A stretch of DNA of 64,000 nt. Source: Flavobacterium pectinovorum. GTDB lineage: Bacteria; Bacteroidota; Bacteroidia; Flavobacteriales; Flavobacteriaceae. The notes beneath the pieces are model-generated. The model was not told the DNA's origin, did not search any database, and saw nothing but the letters and a program-made list of their open reading frames with translations. The position numbers and the translations under genes are program-made. This document shows positions 25,898-33,593 of this stretch, piece after piece. The stretch covers positions 186,001 through 250,000 of the forward strand of contig NZ_FRBX01000008.1 in the NCBI RefSeq assembly GCF_900142715.1, written 5' to 3'. Within the stretch, counting starts at the first letter, position 1, and every line of letters begins with the position of its first letter.

Positions 25898-27670
25898 ATG
25901 AATTCATATCAAGACAAAGTTGCGCATTATTCGGAACTTCTTAATAAAATCAATAAAAGATACAATAGCTTAAGTTTATTAAGGCTTTTAAGCATTTTTG
26001 CTTGTTTATTCCTGTTGTTTTATTACATCAAAACAAACGAAATCCTGTACGTTGTTTTTGCTTTTCTATCTTTTGTTGGTTTTATTTTTTTAATGAGAAT
26101 TCATTCGCGTTTGTCTTTTCAAAAACAGCTTACAACGGCACTTTTAAAAATCAATAAAAATGAAATCTCTTTCTTAAAAAGAGAAAAAATTCCTTTTGAA
26201 AACGGAATAGAATTCAATGATTTTCATCATCCTTATGCATACGATTTGGATATTTTTGGAGAACATTCCTTGTTTCAGAATCTAAACAGAACAGCGACTT
26301 TTATCGGTAAAAAAACATTGGCGAATAACTTGTTACAACAGTTTTCTAATGATACTATTTTAGAAAATCAAGAAGCCGTTAATGAGCTTAAAACAAAAAT
26401 AGACTGGAGGCAGGAGTTTTTAGCTTTGGCAATGGTGAGCAATGATTCTAAAAACTCTTATGATTCTATAATTCATTGGAATTCATTTAAAAATAATACC
26501 TTATCTAAAGTTTTACTATCGCTCTCAATTATTCTTCCAACTTTGTTTTTCGGAACGTTAATTGCCTATTTTATCACTTCAAAAACAATTTTATTATCGT
26601 ATCTGACTTATATTTTTATAGCAAATATGATTGTTTTGGGAAGATCATTAAAACGAATTCAATCAGAAATTGCCAAAGCAGACAATGTTGATAAAATCAT
26701 CAAACAATACAGTTTATTGGTGGAGAAAATTGAAACGGAAAAGTTTCAGTCTAAAAAAATAATTGATTTACAGCAAAAGCTTATTTTTAAAAATGCAACT
26801 GCAAGTAAACATCTAAAAGATTTGTCAGAACTGTTTTCGAGAATGGATACAATTAGCAACTTTGTGACCGCTATTTTGTTCAACGGAACTTTTTTGTTTA
26901 ATCTCCACGTTTTAAAAGCGCTTTTAAAATGGAAAGAAAACTATTCTGATGAACTGGAAAAATGGATTGCTATTATTGGTGAATTTGAAGCTTTAAATAG
27001 TTTGGCAAATTTGGCATATAATAACTCTGATTTTGTTTTTCCGGAAATTAATTCTGAATACAAAATTGAATTTTCAGATTTGAGTCATCCACTATTAAAT
27101 CCTGCGACCAGAGTAGGGAATGATACTCATTTTTATCCCCAATCTTTCATGATTCTGACGGGTTCAAACATGTCCGGAAAAAGTACTTTTTTGAGAAGTT
27201 TAGGTATTAATATGGTTTTAGGCGGAATAGGTTCTGTTGTCTGTGCTTCAAAGGCTAACATTCATCCACTTCCAGTTTTAGTTTCAATGCGATTATCAGA
27301 TTCTTTGGCTGATAGCGAATCGTATTTTTTTGCCGAAATAAAGCGTTTGAAACAAATTATGGATGCGCTTGAAGATAAACCGGCTTTTGTTTTATTAGAT
27401 GAAATTTTAAGAGGAACAAACTCTGATGATAAACGTAACGGAACTATTGAAGTCGTAAAAAAGATTATTGCAAAAAAAGCAATAGGCGCGATCGCCACTC
27501 ATGATATCGAAGTTTGCTTAACAACCAATGAATATCCTGCTACTTTAACGAATCAATGTTTTGAAGTCGAAATTCAAAATAATGAACTCCATTTTGATTA
27601 TAAATTGCGCCCGGGAATTTGCAAAAATAAAAGTGCTACTTTTTTAATGCAGAAAATGGGAGTGATATGA
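25898..27670 (+). CDS. Membrane-associated MutS-family ATPase
   Basis: A 590-residue protein with the C-terminal MutS ATPase domain but not the mismatch-recognition domain. Walker A is GSNMSGKST (about residue 422) and Walker B is FVLLDEILRGTNSDD (about 497), followed by a His-containing switch (AIATHDIE). The N-terminal third has hydrophobic segments near residues 27-65 (LSIFACLFLLFYYI, VVFAFLSFVGFIFLM) and two more near 200-245 (SLSIILPTLFFGTLIAYFI, LTYIFIANMIVLG), so it is predicted to be membrane bound. Such MutS-related proteins are widespread in Bacteroidota and usually annotated as DNA mismatch repair proteins, but with no domain I this is unlikely to be mismatch repair. Role unknown; ATP-driven DNA or membrane-linked activity is possible. 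Confidence 0.85.
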   Translation: MNSYQDKVAHYSELLNKINKRYNSLSLLRLLSIFACLFLLFYYIKTNEILYVVFAFLSFVGFIFLMRIHSRLSFQKQLTTALLKINKNEISFLKREKIPFENGIEFNDFHHPYAYDLDIFGEHSLFQNLNRTATFIGKKTLANNLLQQFSNDTILENQEAVNELKTKIDWRQEFLALAMVSNDSKNSYDSIIHWNSFKNNTLSKVLLSLSIILPTLFFGTLIAYFITSKTILLSYLTYIFIANMIVLGRSLKRIQSEIAKADNVDKIIKQYSLLVEKIETEKFQSKKIIDLQQKLIFKNATASKHLKDLSELFSRMDTISNFVTAILFNGTFLFNLHVLKALLKWKENYSDELEKWIAIIGEFEALNSLANLAYNNSDFVFPEINSEYKIEFSDLSHPLLNPATRVGNDTHFYPQSFMILTGSNMSGKSTFLRSLGINMVLGGIGSVVCASKANIHPLPVLVSMRLSDSLADSESYFFAEIKRLKQIMDALEDKPAFVLLDEILRGTNSDDKRNGTIEVVKKIIAKKAIGAIATHDIEVCLTTNEYPATLTNQCFEVEIQNNELHFDYKLRPGICKNKSATFLMQKMGVI

Positions 27671-27691
27671 TTTTAGAATGTAGAGTTTAGA

Positions 27692-28219
27692 TTATTTTAA
27701 AGCTAATAATTTTGTTTCTTCAGGGGTAAAATCGTTTACAATAGCATAAGTATTTATTCCTGTTATTTTCATTTCATCAAGAATATCAACTAAATTTTTG
27801 TAATTGCATTTTTTGCTTGGCTTTATTATTACAATAACTTTTTCCTGTCTTGAAGAATTTGTAGAATATTCCAGTGTTTTTTTATTTCTTAGAAACAATT
27901 CTTTTCTTATTCCATCCTTACCGTATTCAACTTTTTTTGGTGAAACTATTGGTGAATTTAAAATTCCCATATAGTATATTAATTTATTGTTTTCACCCAA
28001 TATTATTGTTATTAATCTATTTTCTCCTTCACGGATTGGTCCGCAAAAAATAGTTCCGTCGCCGTTATCTGGCAAACTTAAGTCTACAGCTTTTGGTTTC
28101 GCCAACTCAATCGTAACCATAAAAAAAATAATCAATAAAAAAGAAACGCTAACCATTGCCGTTAAATCAACTCGTGTGTTTAACTTTTTACTTCTTACTT
28201 TTTTAGATAGATTTTCCAT
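27692..28219 (-). CDS. ExbD/TolR-family protein
   Basis: A 175-residue protein with a short cytoplasmic tail, one membrane segment near residues 20-42 (LTAMVSVSFLLIIFFMVTIEL; the Asp of V-D-L-T-A is the proton-path residue of the family) and a periplasmic domain ending with a helical-strand motif (LVDILDEMKITGINTYAIV) typical of ExbD. ExbD works with ExbB and TonB to energise outer-membrane import. No exbB or tonB is adjacent, so it is an orphan copy, probably partnering with components elsewhere. It converges with the MutS-like gene 21 bases away. Confidence 0.8.
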   Translation of the reverse strand: MENLSKKVRSKKLNTRVDLTAMVSVSFLLIIFFMVTIELAKPKAVDLSLPDNGDGTIFCGPIREGENRLITIILGENNKLIYYMGILNSPIVSPKKVEYGKDGIRKELFLRNKKTLEYSTNSSRQEKVIVIIKPSKKCNYKNLVDILDEMKITGINTYAIVNDFTPEETKLLALK

Positions 28220-28429
28220 ATTTGGTCAATTTTTTATGAAAGTTAATGATAATTTCGAATAAAAATAGAGTTGGTTTTTAAAATATTTCAAAAATAATTT
28301 AATTTATTAAAGCCTTGTTTTACAGTGTATTTTAAGGATTTTGCAATAAAGTTTTATCTTTTTTATTTTTTTAGCAAAACCAAAACCATTGTTACGGCGT
28401 AAATGAGCTTATAACTTAAAATATTAATT
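28220..28429. other. Divergent promoter region
   Basis: 210 A/T-rich bases between exbD-like (minus) and the fasciclin gene (plus). No clear TAnnTTTG box with a -33 element was found for either gene. Confidence 0.3.
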
Positions 28430-28984
28430 ATGAAAACTAGAAAATTTTTAGCCGTAGCAATCTTAACATTAGGATTTGGATTTGCATCTTTCGCACAAAA
28501 AACAGTAATGGTTGGTGGAGCAGCAATGTATCCAAATAAAAATATTGTTGAAAATGCAGTTAATTCAAAAGATCATACTACACTTGTTGCCGCTGTAAAA
28601 GCTGCAGGATTAGTAGAAACATTACAAAGTAAAGGACCATTCACCGTTTTTGCCCCAACAAATGCCGCGTTTGACAAATTGCCGGCAGGAACTGTTGAAA
28701 CATTATTGAAACCAGAAAACATTAAAACATTACAAACGGTTTTAACCTATCATGTTGTTGCAGGAAAAATGAACGCATCTGATATTGCAAAAGCAATTAA
28801 AGCGGGTAAAGGAAAAGCAACTCTTAAAACAGTAAGTGGCGGAACTTTAACAGCCTGGATGGATGGAAAAGATTTATACATTAGTGACGAAAGTGGAAGT
28901 AAAGCTAAAGTTACTATTGCAGACGTAAATCAATCAAATGGTGTAATACATGTTGTAGATACTGTATTATTGCCAAAAATGTAA
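28430..28984 (+). CDS. Secreted fasciclin-domain protein
   Basis: A 184-residue protein with a signal peptide (MKTRKFLAVAILTLGFGFASFAQ) and one fasciclin/FAS1 domain at about residues 45-182. The H1 and H2 blocks are plain: GPFTVFAPTNAAFDKLPAGTVE and NGVIHVVDTVLLP, with the YHVVAGKM segment between. FAS1 domains mediate adhesion or matrix contact and bacterial ones are often periplasmic or extracellular. It is a single-gene unit, closed by the hairpin in the TTGGAATTT repeats just downstream. Confidence 0.93.
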   Translation: MKTRKFLAVAILTLGFGFASFAQKTVMVGGAAMYPNKNIVENAVNSKDHTTLVAAVKAAGLVETLQSKGPFTVFAPTNAAFDKLPAGTVETLLKPENIKTLQTVLTYHVVAGKMNASDIAKAIKAGKGKATLKTVSGGTLTAWMDGKDLYISDESGSKAKVTIADVNQSNGVIHVVDTVLLPKM

Positions 28985-28990
28985 TAATTT

Positions 28991-29152
28991 TAAATTCCAA
29001 ACTTAAAAAATTCCAAATTCCAATTTGCAAATTGAGATTTGGAATTTTTTATTTGATAATATTCTACAAAGAAAATTGGAATTTGGAATTTAAAATATTG
29101 GAATTTAAAAAACTAAGTTGGAATTTTGGTGTTTCAATATTGGAATTTAAAA
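28991..29152. repeat. TTGGAATTT repeat block with hairpin terminator
   Basis: At least seven copies of the 9-base unit AAATTCCAA or its complement occur in 160 bases. A 14-bp stem (29005-29018 with 29037-29050) with a T-run forms a terminator for the fasciclin gene. The same unit makes the hairpin at 41340-41368, so it is a dispersed palindromic repeat. Confidence 0.7.
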
Positions 29153-29155
29153 GAT

Positions 29156-30001
29156 CTATTTCTTAGCCGTTAAAGTTGATCCTACAGAAGCAGCAACAAC
29201 ACAAACAACAGCCAGAATTTCATAAAAACTTAAGTTTTCCTGCAGAAAAATAAAGGCACAAACAGAGGCTGCAGCCGGTTCTAAACTCATTAAAATACTG
29301 AAAGTTCGTGGAGGAAGCTGACCTAAAGCTTTCATCTCCAAAGTAAACGGAATAGCACTCGACAGAAGAGCAAGCGCAACACCCATTCCGAAAAGTTTTG
29401 GAGTAAGATTTGCCAATCCGTTTTCGTAAAAACCGAATGGTAATATTAAAATCGCTGCAAATAACATTCCGGTAGAAACAGCCTGACCATCATTCATTAT
29501 TCGGGAAATTTTTCCGCCCAAAACAATATAAGCTGCCCAAAGACCTCCGGCGATAAGGGCAAACAAAACACCCAGCGGATCGATTCGTTCATTTGACCAT
29601 GGAGCAATTAAAACGATTCCTGCCGCGGCCAATAATATCCAACAATAATCAATTAAACGTTTTGATCCAATTATGGCGACCAATAATGGTCCGATGAATT
29701 CTAAAGTTACCGCTAAACCAATTGGAATTCGTTCAATCGCTAAATAAAAAATCAAATTCATGGCTCCTAATGACAAACCATACGGAACTACAATCTTCCA
29801 TTGCTCACGCGTAATTGCCTTTAAATTTGGCCTGTAAGCCAATAGTAAAATCAAAGCCGAAACTCCAATTCGTATCGATGCCGTTCCCGCTGCGCCTATT
29901 GCGGGGAAAAGCGTCTTAGCAATTGCTGCACCACATTGTACACTGATAATAGCTAAAAGTACCGCCGGAATAGGAGGAATATTGAATTCTTTATTTTTCA
30001 T
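29156..30001 (-). CDS. EamA-family exporter, RhtA-like
   Basis: A 281-residue inner-membrane protein with ten predicted helices in two EamA repeats. The first half resembles the threonine/homoserine exporter RhtA: IISVQCGAAIAKTLFPAIGAAG, SIRIGVSALILLL, YGLSLGAMNLIFYLAIERIPIGLAVTLEFIGPL. The second repeat ends with FSILMSLEPAAASVCAFIFLQE, also typical. Members export amino acids or other small metabolites by proton antiport; the substrate here is not provable. No neighbour suggests one. The upstream 46-residue gene on the same strand is separated by 118 bases. Confidence 0.88.
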   Translation of the reverse strand: MKNKEFNIPPIPAVLLAIISVQCGAAIAKTLFPAIGAAGTASIRIGVSALILLLAYRPNLKAITREQWKIVVPYGLSLGAMNLIFYLAIERIPIGLAVTLEFIGPLLVAIIGSKRLIDYCWILLAAAGIVLIAPWSNERIDPLGVLFALIAGGLWAAYIVLGGKISRIMNDGQAVSTGMLFAAILILPFGFYENGLANLTPKLFGMGVALALLSSAIPFTLEMKALGQLPPRTFSILMSLEPAAASVCAFIFLQENLSFYEILAVVCVVAASVGSTLTAKK

Positions 30002-30119
30002 TTAAATTATGATGAACGCAAACTTGTAGTAAGCTTAAGAAGATGTATTTTTCTAATTTTTTCAAATAGAAAGCTGTGTTGAAAATAAATCAACATTTAT
30101 AAAAATATTGGATTATAAA

Positions 30120-30260
30120 CTATCCCAAAGCACGTTTCGTTACATAAGCGCGGTAACCGATAATTGCCATTTGCCATTTTTTTGCTTTAGCAATGTCTAA
30201 ACCCTGCTTAGTGAAGCTTGGTAAAAGTAGTTTATTTATTTTGGCTAAAATTTTATACAT
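30120..30260 (-). CDS. 46-residue conserved basic protein
   Basis: ATG at 30260 opens a 46-residue frame: MYKILAKINKLLLPSFTKQG, then LDIAKAKKWQMAIIGYRAYV, then TKRALG. The sequence is basic (many Lys) with a helical first half. I recall short Flavobacteria proteins of exactly this kind (LAKINK-LLPSF ... DLSKA-K-Q-A-IGWRYYVT), often labelled SsrA-binding protein, although they are far too short to be SmpB. The coding pattern, codon use and similarity to that family support a real gene. It has a terminator hairpin at 30289-30320 on its upstream side. Function unknown. Confidence 0.75.
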   Translation of the reverse strand: MYKILAKINKLLLPSFTKQGLDIAKAKKWQMAIIGYRAYVTKRALG

Positions 30261-30288
30261 GGTGGGTTAATTTTCGTCAAAGATATAA

Positions 30289-30320
30289 AAAAAGACTTTG
30301 CGTTTCGGCAAAGTCTTTTT
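30289..30320. terminator. Bidirectional terminator
   Basis: AAAAAGACTTTGC (30289-30301) pairs with GCAAAGTCTTTTT (30308-30320) around GTTTCG. It lies 11 bases past the stop of the serine hydrolase at 30332 (minus strand). Confidence 0.85.
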
Positions 30321-30331
30321 GAGTTACAGGT

Positions 30332-31768
30332 TTAAGATTTTTTAGTTAAAATGGTATCTATTTTTTTCAGCATCTCTTTTGCATTATTATTGTCAGGTGC
30401 TAATTTTAATGATTTCAGGTAATTTTGCTTAGAAATTTCAAATTGATTATCTGTAAAATAACTCTCCGCCAGACTATCATAAGCGTTTCCGGATTGCGGA
30501 TTTTCTTTAGTATTTAATTCAAAAACTTTGATCGCGTCATTAATTCTTTTACCAATCATTAATGCATACCCAATGGTATTTAATTTTTCTTCAAAATTCC
30601 ATTCAGGATGTTGTTTTTTGATAGCAATATAATTTTGTTCTGCTTTATTAAAATCCAGTTTTAAAAAATCAAAAGTTATTTTTTCATCAGTAATGGCATA
30701 TTCATCAAATAAAGTCTGATCAACAATTCCGGCAACATGAGTAACAACCTGATCCTGAACACCAGAATATTTATGTCCGTTTGATAAAAAGATAACAGCC
30801 AAATTGTTCTTGGTAAATTTTCTGAAAGCAGTTTCATTTCCGCCACTAAATCCATAAGTAAAAATATTATTTACAGGATAAATTCCCCATCCATATCCAA
30901 AATTATATTTGTTTTTAAATTGAAAAGGCTCCCACATAGCTTGCTTTGTTTCGCTTTTTAAATAACTATTATTATCCAGATTTTGATTCCATCGAATAAA
31001 TTCCGGAAGAGAAATATTTATTCCGTTTGAAGAATGAGAATCTTTGCCGCTGTCTGTAACACTTTTTTCATATGTATTGGTTTGCCTGTTAAAAATGTAT
31101 CTAAAAGCGCTATTTGGAAACACTTCTCCAAAGTTAGAAGAAAGATAAACACCCGATTTTACATTCGAAAATTGGTTTTGCAAAATATATTGATCAAACG
31201 TTAAACCAGTGATTTTTTCTATAATTTTTGCTAAAAACAAATAATTTGTCTGGTTATAACTGTATTGATTTCCGGTAGAAAATTCCATTGGTTTTTTTGC
31301 CAATAATTCTATTCTTTTATCATATGGTAATGTAATTGGTATGTCATCAAATTTTATAATATCCGGTAAACCAGAAGAATGAGTTAATAAATTCTTGATT
31401 TTTATGGTTTGCCATTCTTTGGGTAAATTGTCTAAATATGTAGAAATTTCATCTTCTAAAGATAATTTTCCGTTTTCTATAAGTTGAAAAATGCCAACAT
31501 TCGTAATTAGTTTTGATGTCGAGAAAATTTTGAATATTGTATTTTGATCTACTGGTTTATTTTCTTCCAAAGAGGCTTTTCCATAATAGTTTTCATAAAT
31601 AATTTTGCCGTCTTTTATGACCGCCAAAGCTGCACCAGGAATTTCATTGATTGCTATTACATCCTTAATATATGCATCTATTTTTTGTTTTGTAGTCGTT
31701 TCCTTTGTTTGACCAGAACAGAAATTAATAGTCAATAGGAGAGTTGCTATAATAAAAGTTTCTTTCAT
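30332..31768 (-). CDS. Beta-lactamase-fold serine hydrolase with TPR tail
   Basis: A 478-residue secreted protein (signal MKETFIIATLLLTINFCSGQ). The class C beta-lactamase/esterase domain spans about residues 30-350: nucleophile motif S83-T-S-K86, the second motif is Y171-N-Q in place of the usual Y-x-N, and YGFSGGNETAF replaces the KTG/HxG box. Residues about 380-470 form TPR-like helices (YIAIKKQHPEWNFEEKLNTIGYALM, NAYDSLAESYFTDNQFEISKQNYLKSL). Such proteins are usually peptidases or esterases acting on cell-wall or small peptides, rarely true beta-lactamases. It follows a related hydrolase on the same strand with 64 bases between. Confidence 0.88.
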   Translation of the reverse strand: MKETFIIATLLLTINFCSGQTKETTTKQKIDAYIKDVIAINEIPGAALAVIKDGKIIYENYYGKASLEENKPVDQNTIFKIFSTSKLITNVGIFQLIENGKLSLEDEISTYLDNLPKEWQTIKIKNLLTHSSGLPDIIKFDDIPITLPYDKRIELLAKKPMEFSTGNQYSYNQTNYLFLAKIIEKITGLTFDQYILQNQFSNVKSGVYLSSNFGEVFPNSAFRYIFNRQTNTYEKSVTDSGKDSHSSNGINISLPEFIRWNQNLDNNSYLKSETKQAMWEPFQFKNKYNFGYGWGIYPVNNIFTYGFSGGNETAFRKFTKNNLAVIFLSNGHKYSGVQDQVVTHVAGIVDQTLFDEYAITDEKITFDFLKLDFNKAEQNYIAIKKQHPEWNFEEKLNTIGYALMIGKRINDAIKVFELNTKENPQSGNAYDSLAESYFTDNQFEISKQNYLKSLKLAPDNNNAKEMLKKIDTILTKKS

Positions 31769-31832
31769 TTTTAAGATTATAAAAAGTTAATTTTATTTGG
31801 GATTTTTTTTTCTAAAGATTCAAATTGAAATT

Positions 31833-33275
31833 TTATTCAATCTTCAAAAGCAAATTTTTATCTGGCCCATTTTCAACATTTAAAGCATTTTCAGGAGCTT
31901 CGACCCAACCCGTTTTATTGATAACAAATTTGAACATACGTACTTTATCATTTTCAAATTGGCTTTTTGGAATTGAAAGTTCAAAAGTATCTTTGTTTTT
32001 TCGAACCATTTGATACTTTTGATCCTTTGGGCTCCAATTGTCAAAAGAGCCGGCAATTGAAACACTTTTTACCAAACTTGCATCAAGCGCCTTATCATGC
32101 TGATAAGTAAAAACAACATTATTGTTACTGATTTTATAGCCGTAAATTTCCTTTTTCCTGTTTTCATTAACCAATAAATCGTGTGACAAGCTCACTATAG
32201 CATTTCCTAGTGCATTTGCGGTTTTTTCATTACTGATATTTACAATAATAGAAATACCTAAACCACGTTCTGGATAAGCTAAAAACATATTTTGGGTTCC
32301 AAAAGCTCCGCCGTGTTTCCAGCAATTTTTTCCGTTGTCGTCAACTTGTATACCATCCCAAAAATAACCGTTAAAATCACTATCAGAATTTAATAGGTTT
32401 CTTTGAGATTCCAGAACTATTTTATTTTTTGTATTCAATTCAAAAGCAATAAATTTGGTTAAATCACCTAAAGTAGATTTTAAAGATCCTGCCGCTCCCC
32501 AAAGATTATCAGACAGCATTGGCATTTGTATTTTACCGTTATATCCGTTTGCAATAATGGTGTTTTTATCAGGATGCAAAAATGTCGATGTCATATTGAG
32601 TTTAGACAGAATATTTTCTTTCAAAAGTGTTTCGTAACTTTTATGAAAGATATTCTCCAGCATATGCGCAGCCAGTTGTACACTTCCATTACTATATTTA
32701 AATTTAGTTCCCGGTAAAGTATCCAACTTTATTGTTTTTAAATCTTCAAAGAATTTTTCTCTGGAATAGGATTCATCCATTCTTTTAAAACCAAGATAAC
32801 TGGTATCGCTTGGATTATTTCTGAATTTTGAATTATCCGGTAAATCTTTATTAAACCCGGTTCTAAATGAAACCAGATCTTTAATTTTAATTGGATTTCC
32901 CTGATATTCCAACTTAGGATATGAACCTGTTATGTACTTTCTAATATCATCTTCAGGACTTATTTTTCCTTCTGTAACGGCTTGAGCCATTAATAATCCG
33001 GTAAATAATTTGGTTATCGAAGCAACTTCAAAAACGGTATTATTAACAGCTTGATTTCCTTTTCCTTTATCTATTTCGCCATAATGTTTGGTGTATGTTT
33101 TGCCATCTTTTACAATACCAATAGAAACAGAATTGGCTTTGGAATTTTCTAATAAAATTGTGGCATTTTTATCCATTGATGCCAGGATTTCTTTTTCGGA
33201 TAAGTTATTTAATTGTTTCTGTGCCAGACAAGAGAAACCCGAACTTATCAATATTATTAAAATTATTTTTTTCAT
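31833..33275 (-). CDS. Beta-lactamase-fold hydrolase with CBM48-like tail
   Basis: A 480-residue secreted protein (signal MKKIILIILISSGFSCLAQ). The catalytic domain has S86-I-T-K89, Y194-S-N196 and HGG (WKHGGAFGTQN), all three boxes of class C-like serine hydrolases. Residues about 395-480 form a separate E-set domain with the CBM48/AMPK-beta signature VSIAGSFDNWSPKDQKYQM and MFKFVINKTGWVEAPENA. That module binds glycogen-like glucans in known families, so the fusion with a serine hydrolase is unusual though seen in Bacteroidota. A TACTAGTTTGTAACTA element lies 36 bases upstream of the start and resembles the half-sites of the BlaI-type operator at 35752. Confidence 0.88.
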   Translation of the reverse strand: MKKIILIILISSGFSCLAQKQLNNLSEKEILASMDKNATILLENSKANSVSIGIVKDGKTYTKHYGEIDKGKGNQAVNNTVFEVASITKLFTGLLMAQAVTEGKISPEDDIRKYITGSYPKLEYQGNPIKIKDLVSFRTGFNKDLPDNSKFRNNPSDTSYLGFKRMDESYSREKFFEDLKTIKLDTLPGTKFKYSNGSVQLAAHMLENIFHKSYETLLKENILSKLNMTSTFLHPDKNTIIANGYNGKIQMPMLSDNLWGAAGSLKSTLGDLTKFIAFELNTKNKIVLESQRNLLNSDSDFNGYFWDGIQVDDNGKNCWKHGGAFGTQNMFLAYPERGLGISIIVNISNEKTANALGNAIVSLSHDLLVNENRKKEIYGYKISNNNVVFTYQHDKALDASLVKSVSIAGSFDNWSPKDQKYQMVRKNKDTFELSIPKSQFENDKVRMFKFVINKTGWVEAPENALNVENGPDKNLLLKIE

Positions 33276-33310
33276 CTGATTTCGACTTAATGTTCTATTT
33301 AACAGATTCG

Positions 33311-33326
33311 TACTAGTTTGTAACTA
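33311..33326 (-). promoter_or_regulatory. Candidate BlaI-type half-sites upstream of the hydrolase
   Basis: TAGTT (33314-33318) and AACTA (33322-33326), with TACTA overlapping to the left, are the half-sites found at the blaI-like promoter, but in everted order with a 3-base gap. The match is partial. Confidence 0.3.
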
Positions 33327-33412
33327 AAAGACTCTCGTATTAAGTATTTGTTTCACTTTTTAAAGAAATATTGGGTTAAATTTTTTGAATAGAAAAATAA
33401 AAGCTAAAAAAA

Positions 33413-33437
33413 GAACCAGTGTTTTGTTCACTGGTTC
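33413..33437 (-). terminator. Hairpin downstream of the 43-residue gene
   Basis: GAACCAGTG (33413-33421) pairs with CACTGGTTC (33429-33437), with an A-run on the left that is a T-run for minus-strand transcription. It lies 13 bases past the stop of the short ORF at 33451. Confidence 0.75.
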
Positions 33438-33450
33438 ATATCTTATTTAT

Positions 33451-33582
33451 TTACTTCAATTTTATTTCTATTACTTTTTTGATACAACGATCAATATCTA
33501 GCTTTGTCCCGTTCATTTCTTTCTGACTAAAACATAAATTTAAAATGAACAATAGTGTTGCAATAAAAAATGTTTCTTTCAT
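33451..33582 (-). pseudogene. 43-residue remnant resembling a serine-hydrolase N-terminus
   Basis: The ORF reads MKETFFIATLLFILNLCFSQ then KEMNGTKLDIDRCIKKVIEIK. The first 20 residues nearly copy the signal peptide of the hydrolase at 30332 (MKETFIIATLLLTINFCSGQ), and IDRCIKKVIEI matches IDAYIKDVIAI at the same distance. It stops before the catalytic domain. It looks like the leftover of a third hydrolase gene, or a small secreted peptide gene. It lies 11 bases downstream of the BlaR1-like gene on the same strand. Confidence 0.6.
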
Positions 33583-33593
33583 TTTAGTAAATC

